This document shows, piece by piece, positions 7,745 to 16,022 of a stretch of 64,000 bases of DNA. The translations under genes were made by a program, and so were the position numbers. Position 1 is the first letter of the stretch. Each line of letters starts with the position of its first letter. This DNA is from Streptomyces sp. cg36 (GTDB taxonomy: Bacteria > Actinomycetota > Actinomycetes > Streptomycetales > Streptomycetaceae): contig NZ_CP163520.1 in the NCBI RefSeq assembly GCF_041080675.1, positions 5,208,001 through 5,272,000 on the forward strand. The letters run 5' to 3'. Below the pieces are notes generated by a model. That model had not been told where the DNA came from. It made no database searches and saw only the letters and a list, made by a program, of their open reading frames with translations.

Positions 7745-9066
7745 GATTCCCCCCTGTGGTCGACGGGTCCGGGCTGCCGGGGAACCAGCACCTCCGCCGC
7801 GGCCCGCTGGTACCGCAGCACCGCCTCCTCGGCGACGCGCAGGTCGCAGGGCGCGGACCAGAGCATCCGGCGCGCCGCGTCGTACCGTTCGATGAGCAGC
7901 GGGTCCTCGGCCATGCCGTGCCGGGCGACCTTCGCCTTGTACGCGTCGAGCCTGCCGCGCAGCTCCGCGCGGACCGCCAGCGGCGCCGTGACGGCGGTCA
8001 ACGACTCACGCGCGCGCAGCAGTTCGTCCTCGGCCTCCCGCTCCAGCGCTTCGAGCAGCGGGGAGAGCCGGTGCCACTGGGAGTGCCTGCGGTACTCGGC
8101 GGCGGCCACCAGGCGCTCCTGGAGCGCGGTCGGCGGGCCGCTGACCGCGGGCACCTCGGAGGCGGCGATCTTGGCGAGCACCTCGCCCCGGGCCGCCCGC
8201 GCCTCGGTGAGCGTGCGGTCCGCGCGCGAGAGCACGTCCCGCAGCCGCAGCAGCCGCATCTCGGCGTCCTGGCGGACCGTCAGGACCGCCTCGATCTCCC
8301 GGCGCACGTCCTCCAGGGCGCGGGCGGCCCGGTCGTAGCGCTCGGTGTCCGGGCGCCCGCCGCCCGGGGCGGAGCTGCCCGCCGCGGACACCCAGAACGC
8401 CAGCGGGTCGGAGACCACCTGGGCCCGCAGCCCGGTGAGCTCGTCGGTGATCGACTCCAGGTCGTCGCCCGCCGGGTGCTCGCCGGGGCGCACGCCCACC
8501 GAGTGCGCCAGGCCCCGGGTGCGGTGCAGCTCGGCCGCGAGGAGGTCTATCCGGGCCGGCAGCGCCGACCACACCGCGTCCGCCGCGACGACCAGGTCGA
8601 GCGAGCGCGCGTACAGCTCGTTCATCCGGTGCACGAGCTGCTCCAGGGTGAACCGCTCGGTCAGCCGGGCGGGCCCGGTCAGTGTGGTCGGCAGGGCGGC
8701 CCCGGCGACCGTCACCGACTCGCCGCGCAGCCGCTCGGTCAGCTCCACCAGGTCCTCGCGGGAGGGCCAGCGGCGCCGCTCGCGCAGCTCCCGGGCGCCG
8801 TCCACGGCCGCCTTGTACGCGTCGAAGTACCCCCACAGCAAGGTGATCGACTGCTCGGCCGCCGCCCAGCGCTCCTTGGTGACCCCGGTCAGCCCGGCCC
8901 CTTCCAGGAGGCGGCGTCCCGCGTGGTCCTGGAGCGCGAGCAGCGACGTCTCGATCGCCTCGTGCTCGGCGTCGAGCCGGGTCAGGGCGCGGTCGACCTC
9001 GTCCCGGTCGAGCACCGGCCGGGCGGGCCTCCCCGAGGAGGAGCCGGGGAAGGATCCCGCGCCCAT
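7741..9066 (-). CDS. Unknown helical protein between glnH and pknG
   Basis: I do not recognise a named family. The 441-residue product starts at ATG 9066 behind a GAGAGGTGA-type site and ends in a 4-bp overlap with pknG, so the two are almost certainly translated together. It has no signal peptide, no transmembrane segment and a single Cys near the C-terminus. Nearly the whole chain is Leu/Ala/Glu/Arg-rich, with heptad-like spacing around 20-70, 90-200 and 255-400, which suggests stacked helices or coiled coils. The N-terminal ~18 residues are Gly/Ser/Pro-rich. Position suggests a scaffold or adaptor between the membrane sensor GlnX and the kinase; that is inference only. Confidence 0.8.
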   Translation of the reverse strand: MGAGSFPGSSSGRPARPVLDRDEVDRALTRLDAEHEAIETSLLALQDHAGRRLLEGAGLTGVTKERWAAAEQSITLLWGYFDAYKAAVDGARELRERRRWPSREDLVELTERLRGESVTVAGAALPTTLTGPARLTERFTLEQLVHRMNELYARSLDLVVAADAVWSALPARIDLLAAELHRTRGLAHSVGVRPGEHPAGDDLESITDELTGLRAQVVSDPLAFWVSAAGSSAPGGGRPDTERYDRAARALEDVRREIEAVLTVRQDAEMRLLRLRDVLSRADRTLTEARAARGEVLAKIAASEVPAVSGPPTALQERLVAAAEYRRHSQWHRLSPLLEALEREAEDELLRARESLTAVTAPLAVRAELRGRLDAYKAKVARHGMAEDPLLIERYDAARRMLWSAPCDLRVAEEAVLRYQRAAAEVLVPRQPGPVDHRGES

Positions 9067-9232
9067 CGATCACCTCTCTGCTCGGAACTGCGTCTTGTGG
9101 AGTACGTCGTGGTGCGTAGGTCTTGGTGCGTGCGGGTCGGTGTGTGTGTCGGCGTGTGCGCGGGCGGCTCGTGGGGCGGCCCGCCGTGCTCCCCGCTGCC
9201 GCGGGACCGGGGCAAGTGGCCCGCCCCGTACG

Positions 9233-10201
9233 CTACTTGGGCTCCGGCGGCCCCGATATCCCGCGCAGGTCGGCGGCGAGCCATTTGCGGTACGCCGTCA
9301 TCCACGGGCTGTCCGCGCCGCCGCTGCGGTAGTCCACCAGGACCTGGTTGATCCACTGGACCAGGTCGTCCTCGCCCAGCTTGGTGGCGACTCCGTAGTA
9401 CTCCTGGGTGAACGGCCGGCCCGTGAGCTCGACGGTGGGGTCCTGGGCGGCCTGGCCCGCCGCCAGCGCGTTGTCGGTGACCACCGCGTCGACCTGGCCG
9501 AGCTGGAGGCGCACCAGGCAGTCCAGCTGGTTGGGCGCGGTCAGGTTCTTGTAGATCGCGCCGTGGGAGTCGCTCTCCAGCGCGTCGAAGGCGGTCGAAC
9601 CGGTGGCGACGCAGACCCTCTTGCCCTTGAGGGTGTCGTCGTACCCCTTGATCGGGGAGCCCTTGGGGGCCAGCACCTGCTGGCCCGCCTCGAAGTAGGC
9701 GGAGGAGAAGGCGACCTGCTCCTTGCGCTTGCAGGTGATCGTCATGGTCCGCACCACCACGTCGACCTGGTTGTTCTCCAGGGCGGCGATGCGCTGGCTG
9801 GTGGGGATGGCGCGGTAGATCACCGCGTCCGGGTCGCCCAGGATGCTCTTGGCGATGGCCCGCACCAGGTCGATGTCGAACCCTTCGAGCTCCCCGCTCG
9901 CCGGATTGCGGTAGCCCCAGCGGAAGCTGTTCTGGTCGATTCCCGCGCGCAGTTTGCCGTACTTCTTGATCCGGTCGATCGACGCGCCGCCGGCGCGCGA
10001 GGGCGGCAGGCTCTTCTCGGGGTCCGTGCAGGTGTCGGCCTTGGCCTGGACGGCCTGCCCGACGCCCCGGCCGCCGACGCGCCCGGAGTCCTCGTCGGCG
10101 CCGTGCCGGGACACCGGGACGAGCAGGGAGGCCGCGGCGACGCAGGCCAGGGCCATCCCGCCGACGCCGCCCCACCCGCGGAGCCTTCCGTTCCTGTTCA
10201 T
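9233..10201 (-). CDS. GlnH-like extracellular amino-acid-binding protein
   Basis: This 322-residue protein starts at ATG 10201, with GGGAGGAGG just upstream. It has a family 3 periplasmic-binding fold: a DRIKKYGKLRAGIDQ entry, GFDIDLVRAIAKS, then KGKRVCVATGSTA, QVDAVVTDNA and a C-terminal WINQVL helix. These proteins bind glutamine, glutamate or aspartate. An N-terminal hydrophobic stretch (about 9-30) includes MALAC, which could serve as a lipobox, but the preceding h-region is short, so lipidation is uncertain. No ABC ATPase or permease adjoins it; instead it follows a glnX-like gene by 61 bp. That matches the mycobacterial GlnH sensor for PknG rather than a transporter subunit. A 166-bp gap to the next gene leaves room for an internal promoter. 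Confidence 0.88.
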   Translation of the reverse strand: MNRNGRLRGWGGVGGMALACVAAASLLVPVSRHGADEDSGRVGGRGVGQAVQAKADTCTDPEKSLPPSRAGGASIDRIKKYGKLRAGIDQNSFRWGYRNPASGELEGFDIDLVRAIAKSILGDPDAVIYRAIPTSQRIAALENNQVDVVVRTMTITCKRKEQVAFSSAYFEAGQQVLAPKGSPIKGYDDTLKGKRVCVATGSTAFDALESDSHGAIYKNLTAPNQLDCLVRLQLGQVDAVVTDNALAAGQAAQDPTVELTGRPFTQEYYGVATKLGEDDLVQWINQVLVDYRSGGADSPWMTAYRKWLAADLRGISGPPEPK

Positions 10202-10262
10202 CGCGCCTCCTCCCGTGACCGCCGTGCCCCTCGGACCCCTGCCGTGCTCGTCCCCACCCTGC

Positions 10263-11657
10263 TCACCTGTACTCCGCCAGCCGTCGGCTGATGCCGACCC
10301 CGGCCGCCGCGGCGCCCAGGACCGCCAGCACGGCGGCACCCAGCGGCAGCCCGGTCAGCGCGTCCCTGCCGTCGGTGGCGGCCCGGGTGAACTCCCGTTG
10401 CTCATGGCCGATCGCCTGCTCCAGGGCCGCGTCGACCCGGTCGAAGGACTGGCCCGTGGAGCCGGAGCCGCCGATGACCCGGTCCAGGGCGTCGGTGTAG
10501 TCGCCGGCCTCGTCGCTCGTGCGGACCTTCTCGTGCCGCGTCTGCCACTCGGTGACGGCGGCCCGCGCGTCGCTCACGGGTGTGCGCCCCGAGTCGTCGT
10601 CGGCCAGGCCGGTGGCCGAGCCGAGCTTGGCCACCAGGTCCTTCATCTGCGACTTGTAGCTCTCGTCGTAGGCGTCCTTGCCCGCCGCCGTCGTGATGGC
10701 GCCGCGCGCCACCAGCGTCAGGTTCTCGTTGGCGCGGGCCTGGAGCGAGCTGATCCGGGCGTCGTTGAGCACCTTCAGCGACTCCTGGCCGTGGGTGCGC
10801 GAGGTCGACAGGTCGGACGCGGCCACCGCGTGCCCGGCGACCAGCCACAGCAGGACGACCACCGAGGCGCCGCTGGCGGCGACCAGACCGTGGTTGAGGA
10901 CCCGGTTGGTGCGCAGGAAGTTGCGCCGCTGGGCCCAGAACAGCGCGCCCAGCGCGACCGCGCCGACCGCGAGCGCCGCGTAGGGCCAGGTCTCCGCCTG
11001 GTCGTAGTCCTCGTAGAGCCGGCCGGTCTCCGCCTCGTACAGCGTCTGGGCGGCGGGCAGCAGGGTCTTGGCCATCTGCTCGTTCGCGTACCGCAGATAG
11101 GCGCCGCCGACCGGGTAGCCCTGGCGGTTGTTGGCCCGGGCCTGCTCTATCAGGCCGTTGTAGAGAGGCAGTTGTTCGTTCAGCCGGGCTATCGAGCCGG
11201 CCGACTCGGAGGAGCCCGTGGTGTTCGCCGCCGCCTTGACCAGCAGCCGGGAGGCGGTGGCGATGTCCGACTCATAGCGCTCGCGGACGGCGCGGGCCTC
11301 CTTGGAGCCGGCCAGGAAGCCGCTGGTGGCGGCGGTGTCGGCGTCGGCCAGCGAGCGGTAGATGGAGGCCGCGTCGGCGCTCAGCGGCTGGCTGTGGCTC
11401 ACCACGTCGTCGGCCGCCGACGCCCGGTCGGTGACCTCCCAGGCGGTCACCGCGCCGAAGGCGACGACGAGCGCCGCCACCACCGTGCCGATGATCCACA
11501 GGCGGCCCGGCTCGGTCGTCGCGGCGGCGCGCAGCCGCTCGCGCGAGGCCGCCCAGCCGCCCTTGCGCGGGGCGGGCGGGGCCTCCGGACGTGCCGGTGC
11601 CGTCGCCGGTGCCCTCGCGGGCGCCCGCGGTGCGCGCGTGCTCGGCGGGTGTGCCAC
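10263..11657 (-). CDS. GlnX-like membrane sensor, first gene of the PknG operon
   Basis: This is a 464-residue membrane protein. The start is GTG 11657, 8 bases after GGGGGAGGT. The N-terminal 45 residues are Pro/Ala/Arg-rich and cytosolic. Hydrophobic segments lie near 53-73, 224-241, 255-277 and 433-456. They enclose two external regions of about 150 residues each, both helical (for example 80-220), resembling four-helix-bundle receptor domains. Four membrane segments with two external domains is the mycobacterial GlnX layout, where GlnX carries the GlnH signal across the membrane to PknG. The C-terminus ends only ~10 residues inside, so intracellular contact must use the N-terminal tail or the central loop. 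Assignment rests on topology and gene order. Confidence 0.82.
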   Translation of the reverse strand: MAHPPSTRAPRAPARAPATAPARPEAPPAPRKGGWAASRERLRAAATTEPGRLWIIGTVVAALVVAFGAVTAWEVTDRASAADDVVSHSQPLSADAASIYRSLADADTAATSGFLAGSKEARAVRERYESDIATASRLLVKAAANTTGSSESAGSIARLNEQLPLYNGLIEQARANNRQGYPVGGAYLRYANEQMAKTLLPAAQTLYEAETGRLYEDYDQAETWPYAALAVGAVALGALFWAQRRNFLRTNRVLNHGLVAASGASVVVLLWLVAGHAVAASDLSTSRTHGQESLKVLNDARISSLQARANENLTLVARGAITTAAGKDAYDESYKSQMKDLVAKLGSATGLADDDSGRTPVSDARAAVTEWQTRHEKVRTSDEAGDYTDALDRVIGGSGSTGQSFDRVDAALEQAIGHEQREFTRAATDGRDALTGLPLGAAVLAVLGAAAAGVGISRRLAEYR

Positions 11658-11850
11658 TTGTCGACCTCCCCCTCGGTCACCCGGTGCCGGTCAGCAGTAT
11701 GGACGCAAGGCCCGACCACCACACAAGGGTTGACCTGATCTTGTTACCCGTGTGCCTCCCTGCCCCCTGTCCACCACCCCACCATGTATACGCCGCGCGG
11801 GGCCGATCGGTTCCCTTTCGAGCCCCCCGAAACGACGGCCCCCGCGACCG

Positions 11851-11899
11851 CGCGCCCGCACCCGCCGCGCGGACCGGGCGCGCGGCGGGTGCGGGCGCG
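11851..11899 (-). terminator. 20-bp perfect stem-loop after the sugar-kinase gene
   Basis: Arms 11851-11870 and 11880-11899 are perfectly complementary, with a 9-base loop. The hairpin begins 2 bases after the kinase stop (11902, minus strand). There is no long T run, which is common for high-GC actinomycete terminators. Confidence 0.75.
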
Positions 11900-11901
11900 C
11901 G

Positions 11902-12894
11902 TCAGACGTGCTGCCCGCGCCGGACGTACTGCCCGCGCAGCCGCGCGAACACCTCGGCGTCCGCGCCCACCGCGTCCAGGCCGAGCAGTCCGGCGCCGAG
12001 CACCGGGGAGGCGGCCACCACCAGCGGTACCGCCTCGGGGGCCCGGGCCGCCAGCAACTCCCTCACCCCGTCGTCCAGTTGCGGGTGGCGGGCGGCCAGG
12101 ACGCTGCCGCCGAGCAGCACCGGCACCGGCTCGTCCAGCAGCTCCAGGCGGGTCAGGGCGACCACCGCGAGGGCCACGATCTCCTCGGCCTGCCGGTCCA
12201 CCAGGGCGCGCGCCACCGGGTCGCCCCCGGCGGCGACCTCGAACAGCACCGGGGCCAGCTCGTGCTTGCGCGCGGCCGGAATGTGCTCCAGGTGCAGCGC
12301 CTCGATCAGCGCGTACACCGAGGGCAGCGCGAAGTGCTCCGGCAGGGCGCGGGCCAGCGCCGTCGGGCCGCCCCGGCCGTCCTCGGCGCGGGCCGCGAAC
12401 CACAGGGCCTCCTCGGCGAGTCCGCCGCCCCCGCCCCAGTCGCCGGAGAGCTTGCCGATGGCCGGGAAGCGGGCGGTGCGCCCGTCCGGCGTCATGCCGA
12501 CGCAGTTGATGCCCGCGCCGCACACCACCGCGACGCCGCGCGGCTCGGCCCCGCCGGGCAGTCCGGCGCGCAGGATGGCGAAGGTGTCGTTGTAGACCTT
12601 GACCGTGCCGCCCCAGCCCCGGGCGGTCAGGGCCTCGTGCAACTCCCGCTCCTCCACCGGCAGATCGGCGTTGGCCAGGCACGCCGAGACGTGGTCGACG
12701 CGGGCCGGGCCGGTGCCGCCGGCCGCCGCCCAGGCCCGCCCGACGGTGTCCGCGAGCGCGTCCACCGCCGTGCGGACGCCCACGGCGGGCGGCCGGAAAC
12801 CGCCGCCCCGGGCGGTGCCCAGGACGGTGCCGTCGGGGCCGACGACGGCGACGTCGGTCTTGCTGTTGCCGGCGTCGATCGCCAGCACGCTCAT
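11902..12894 (-). CDS. BadF/BadG-type sugar kinase (N-acetylglucosamine kinase-like)
   Basis: This 330-residue ASKHA-fold kinase starts at ATG 12894, overlapping the GH4 stop by 4 bp (ATGA), so it is translationally coupled. The phosphate-1 loop is LAIDAGNSKTDVAVVG at the N-terminus. GVAVVCGAGINCVG and GDWGGGGGLA lie in the middle, and VLLGGSVLA is near the C-terminus. These are the ATP-binding elements of the BadF/BadG/BcrA/BcrD family that includes eukaryote-type GlcNAc kinases. It would phosphorylate an amino sugar or related hexose in the cytoplasm. It is the last gene of the sugar operon. Because the operon imports by ABC transport, which leaves sugars unphosphorylated, this kinase could supply the 6-phosphate needed by the neighbouring GH4 enzyme. 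The substrate is not readable from sequence. Confidence 0.85.
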   Translation of the reverse strand: MSVLAIDAGNSKTDVAVVGPDGTVLGTARGGGFRPPAVGVRTAVDALADTVGRAWAAAGGTGPARVDHVSACLANADLPVEERELHEALTARGWGGTVKVYNDTFAILRAGLPGGAEPRGVAVVCGAGINCVGMTPDGRTARFPAIGKLSGDWGGGGGLAEEALWFAARAEDGRGGPTALARALPEHFALPSVYALIEALHLEHIPAARKHELAPVLFEVAAGGDPVARALVDRQAEEIVALAVVALTRLELLDEPVPVLLGGSVLAARHPQLDDGVRELLAARAPEAVPLVVAASPVLGAGLLGLDAVGADAEVFARLRGQYVRRGQHV

Positions 12895-14156
12895 GCCCAC
12901 GCGAAGTGCTCCCGGTTGTGCGCGATCAGCCGGTCGGTGAGCCCGTCGGCCAGGTCGTACTGCCCCACCAGCGGATGGGCCAGCAGGGCCCGGAAGACCC
13001 GGTCGCGCCCGCCGCGCAGGGCGGCCTCCAGCGCCAGGTCCTCGTAGGCGGTGACGTGGGAGAGGAGCCCCGCGTACAGCGGGTCGAGCGCGGGCACCGC
13101 GAGCGGCGCCGGGCCGTCCGCGCCCACGGCCGCCGGCACCTCGATCACCGCGTCGTCGGCGAGGAACGGCAGGGTGCCGTTGTTGTACGTGTTGACGACC
13201 TGCACCGGGCTGCCGCCGTCGCCGAGGAGGGCGGCGGCCAGGTCCACGGCCGCCTCCGAGTAGAAGGCGCCGCCGCGCTTGGCGAGCAGCTCGGGCTTCT
13301 CGTCGAGCGCCGGGTCCCCGTACATCGCGAGCAGCTGCCGCTCCATCGCGGCGACCTCGGCCGCGCGCGACGGCTTGGTGGCGAGTTCGCGGACCACCTC
13401 GTCGTGCGCGTAGAAGTAGCGCAGGTAGTACGAGGGCACCACGCCGAGCCGGTCCAGGACCTGGCGGGGCAGGCGCAGGTCGTCGGCGACCGCGTCGCCG
13501 TGCTCGGCGAGCAGCTTGGGCAGCACGTTCTCGCCGCCGGGCCCGCCCAGGCGCACCCCCAGCTCCCAGGTGAGGTGGTTGAGCCCCACGTGGTCGAGGT
13601 GGATCTCGCCGGGCGCGACGTCCAGCAGCGCCGCGAACTTGCGCTGGAAGCCGATGGCGACGTTGCAGAGCCCGACCGCCCTGTGGCCGGCCTGCAGCAG
13701 CGCGCGCGTGACGATGCCCACCGGGTTGGTGAAGTCGATGATCCAGGCGTCGGGGTTGGCCCGGCGCACCCGTTCGGCGATGTCCAGGACCACCGGGACG
13801 GTCCGCATCGCCTTGGCGAGGCCGCCCGCGCCGGTGGTCTCCTGGCCCACGCAGCCGCACTCCAGCGGCCAGGTCTCGTCCTGCTGGCGGGCGGTCTGGC
13901 CGCCGACGCGCAGCTGGAGCAGGACCGCGTCGGCGTCCGCGACGCCCGCGTCCACGTCGGAGGTGGTGACCACGGTGCCCGGGTGGTCCTGCTTGGCGAA
14001 GATGCGGCGGGCCAGGCCGCCGACCAGTTCGAGCCGGTCGGCCGCCGGGTCGACCAGGACGAGCTCCTCGATCGGCAGGGTGTCCCGCAGCCGTGCGAAG
14101 CCGTCGATGAGTTCGGGGGTGTAGGTGGAGCCGCCCCCGACAACTGCGAGCTTCAT
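12891..14156 (-). CDS. GH4 6-phospho-glycosidase (NAD- and metal-dependent)
   Basis: This 421-residue protein starts at ATG 14156, 8 bp after the permease stop. The N-terminal Rossmann loop VVGGGSTYTPE binds NAD. The GH4 signature is seen in TNPVG (N143), VGLCNV (C164) and GLNHLTW (H194); Cys and His are the usual divalent-metal ligands. It cleaves 6-phospho-glycosides by a redox elimination mechanism, unlike ordinary glycosidases. The nearest family type is 6-phospho-beta-glucosidase. GH4 enzymes usually serve PTS imports, but here the neighbours are ABC permeases and a sugar kinase. Phospho-beta-glucosidase is the best name; an activity on amino-sugar or unphosphorylated glycosides cannot be excluded. 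Confidence 0.9.
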   Translation of the reverse strand: MKLAVVGGGSTYTPELIDGFARLRDTLPIEELVLVDPAADRLELVGGLARRIFAKQDHPGTVVTTSDVDAGVADADAVLLQLRVGGQTARQQDETWPLECGCVGQETTGAGGLAKAMRTVPVVLDIAERVRRANPDAWIIDFTNPVGIVTRALLQAGHRAVGLCNVAIGFQRKFAALLDVAPGEIHLDHVGLNHLTWELGVRLGGPGGENVLPKLLAEHGDAVADDLRLPRQVLDRLGVVPSYYLRYFYAHDEVVRELATKPSRAAEVAAMERQLLAMYGDPALDEKPELLAKRGGAFYSEAAVDLAAALLGDGGSPVQVVNTYNNGTLPFLADDAVIEVPAAVGADGPAPLAVPALDPLYAGLLSHVTAYEDLALEAALRGGRDRVFRALLAHPLVGQYDLADGLTDRLIAHNREHFAWA

Positions 14157-14164
14157 AACAGACG

Positions 14165-15052
14165 TCAGCCCTTCACTCCGGTCAGCGTGACACCCTCGAC
14201 GAACGCCTTCTGCGCGAAGAAGAACACGAGGATCACGGGGGCCATGACCAGTACGGTCGCGGCCATGGTCAGGTTCCAGTCGGTGTGGTGCGCGCCCTTG
14301 AAGGACTCCAGCCCGTAGCTGAGCGTCCAGGCGCCGGGGTTCTCCGAGGCGTAGATCTGCGGCCCGAAGTAGTCGTTCCAGGCGTAGAAGAACTGGAAGA
14401 GCGCGACCGCCGCGATGCCCGGCTTCGCCATCGGCAGTACCACGCGCAGCAGCGTCTTGAGCTCTCCGCAGCCGTCGACCTTCGCCGCGTCGAGGTACTC
14501 GTTGGGGATGGTCATCAGGAACTGCCGCAGCAGGAATATGGAGAACGCGTCGCCGAAAGCCATCGGCACGATCAGCGGCCACAGCGTGCCGGACAGGTCC
14601 AGCTGCTTGGCCCAGAACAGGTACATCGGGATGATGATCACCTGTGGCGGCAGCATCATCATCGAGATGACCAGCATCATCGACAGATTGCGGCCCCGGA
14701 AGCGGAACTTGGCGAGCGCGTAGGCGACCGGCAGCGAGGACACCACGGTCAAGGCGGTGCCGAGCCCCGCGTACAGCAGGGTGTTGCGCCACCAGGTCAA
14801 AAAGCCCGGGGTGTTCCAGACCTTCCTGTAGTTGGACCACTCCCAGTGGTCGGGGATCAGGTCGCGGGTCAGCGTCTGCTGGTTGTCCATCAGCGAGGTG
14901 AGCACGATGAACACGAACGGCAGCACGAAGAAGAGCGCCGCGGCGACCCCCAGCGCGTGCACGCCGATCCAGTGGAGCAGCGCCTTGCGGCGGGCGACGC
15001 GGGCCGCCGGGGTGGCGAGGGGCGCGTCGAGCGGGTACGTCATGTCGGCCAT
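14165..15052 (-). CDS. Carbohydrate ABC transporter permease (MalG type)
   Basis: This inner-membrane permease has six hydrophobic segments, beginning at VAAALFFVLPFVFIVL. The EAA loop, EYLDAAKVDGCGELKTLLRV, contacts the shared ATPase. I chose ATG 15052 (295 residues) because AGGTGA lies 8 bases upstream. A GTG at 15064 is also possible and would add four residues. The start overlaps the end of the other permease gene only if the GTG is used. It forms a heterodimeric channel with the 15057-15998 product. No ATPase gene is present; in streptomycetes a general ATPase (MsiK) serves many such importers. Confidence 0.9.
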   Translation of the reverse strand: MADMTYPLDAPLATPAARVARRKALLHWIGVHALGVAAALFFVLPFVFIVLTSLMDNQQTLTRDLIPDHWEWSNYRKVWNTPGFLTWWRNTLLYAGLGTALTVVSSLPVAYALAKFRFRGRNLSMMLVISMMMLPPQVIIIPMYLFWAKQLDLSGTLWPLIVPMAFGDAFSIFLLRQFLMTIPNEYLDAAKVDGCGELKTLLRVVLPMAKPGIAAVALFQFFYAWNDYFGPQIYASENPGAWTLSYGLESFKGAHHTDWNLTMAATVLVMAPVILVFFFAQKAFVEGVTLTGVKG

Positions 15053-15056
15053 CGGC

Positions 15057-15998
15057 TCAGTCACCTGCCTGGATCAGTCCGCCACGGCGCCGCATCAGCA
15101 GGGCGGTGAAGGCCATGGAGAGGGCGAAGAGGACCAGGGCGACCACGCACGCGGAGCCGTAGTCGAAGCGCTGGAAGCCCAGGTTGTAGACCAGCTGCGG
15201 CAGGGTCAGCGTCGACTTGTCCGGATAGCCCGGCTCGAACTGCTGGCCCGAGCTGCCGATGATCCCGGAGGCGACCTTCCCGGCCACCAGCGGCTGGGTG
15301 TAGTACTGCATGGTCTGGATGATCCCGGTGACCACCGCGAACATCACGATGGGCGAGATGTTCGGCAGCGTCACGAAGCGGAACCGCTGCCAGGCCGAGG
15401 CCCCGTCCAGCTCGGCCGCCTCGTACTGCTCCTTCGGCACGTCCAGCAGCGCGGCCATGAAGATGACCATCAGGTCGCCGACGCCCCACACCGCCAGCAT
15501 GGTCAGCGCGGGCTTGGACCAGGCGGGGTCGGTGAACCAGTCGGGCGCGGGGATGCCGAGGTCGGACAGGACCGAGTTGACCGGTCCCGTACCGGGGTTG
15601 AGCAGGAAGACGAAGGAGAGCGTCGCGGCGACCGGCGGCGCCAGGTAGGGCAGGTAGAAGAGGGTCCGGAAGACCCCGGTGCCCGTCTTGATCTTGGTGA
15701 TCAGCAGCCCGATGCCCAGCCCGAAGACGACCCGGCAGGCCACCATCACCACGACCAGCCACAGCGTGTTGCGCAGGGCGGGCCAGAAGAGCGGATAGTC
15801 CCGGAAGACGTACGTCCAGTTCTTCAGGCCGTTGAAGGTGGGGTCGGCGAACCCGTCGTAGTGGGTGAAGGAGAAGTAGACGGTGGAGATCAGCGGATAG
15901 GCGAAGAAGACGCCGAAGCCGATCAGCCACGGTGACATGAAGGCGGCGGTGCGCAGCGCCGCCCGGCGGCGCTTGGCGCGCAGGGTGCACGTGGTCAT
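15057..15998 (-). CDS. Carbohydrate ABC transporter permease (MalF type)
   Basis: This is a 313-residue membrane protein starting at ATG 15998, with GGAG 7 bases upstream. Six membrane segments run from SPWLIGFGVFFAYPLIS to the C-terminus. The EAA-type loop reads EQYEAAELDGASAWQRFRFV. The basic N-terminus (LRAKRRRAALR) is cytosolic. It pairs with the downstream permease. Between the solute-binding protein gene and this start there are only 24 bp. The family imports mono- and oligosaccharides; the locus suggests a glucoside or amino-sugar disaccharide. Confidence 0.92.
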   Translation of the reverse strand: MTTCTLRAKRRRAALRTAAFMSPWLIGFGVFFAYPLISTVYFSFTHYDGFADPTFNGLKNWTYVFRDYPLFWPALRNTLWLVVVMVACRVVFGLGIGLLITKIKTGTGVFRTLFYLPYLAPPVAATLSFVFLLNPGTGPVNSVLSDLGIPAPDWFTDPAWSKPALTMLAVWGVGDLMVIFMAALLDVPKEQYEAAELDGASAWQRFRFVTLPNISPIVMFAVVTGIIQTMQYYTQPLVAGKVASGIIGSSGQQFEPGYPDKSTLTLPQLVYNLGFQRFDYGSACVVALVLFALSMAFTALLMRRRGGLIQAGD

Positions 15999-16022
15999 GG
16001 GATGCTCCGCGAGACCCGGGGC

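Noticed and set aside
10140..10201. Certain lipoprotein assignment for the GlnH-like protein
   Set aside because: MALAC fits a loose lipobox, but the preceding hydrophobic stretch is short. A non-lipidated signal or anchor is equally possible.
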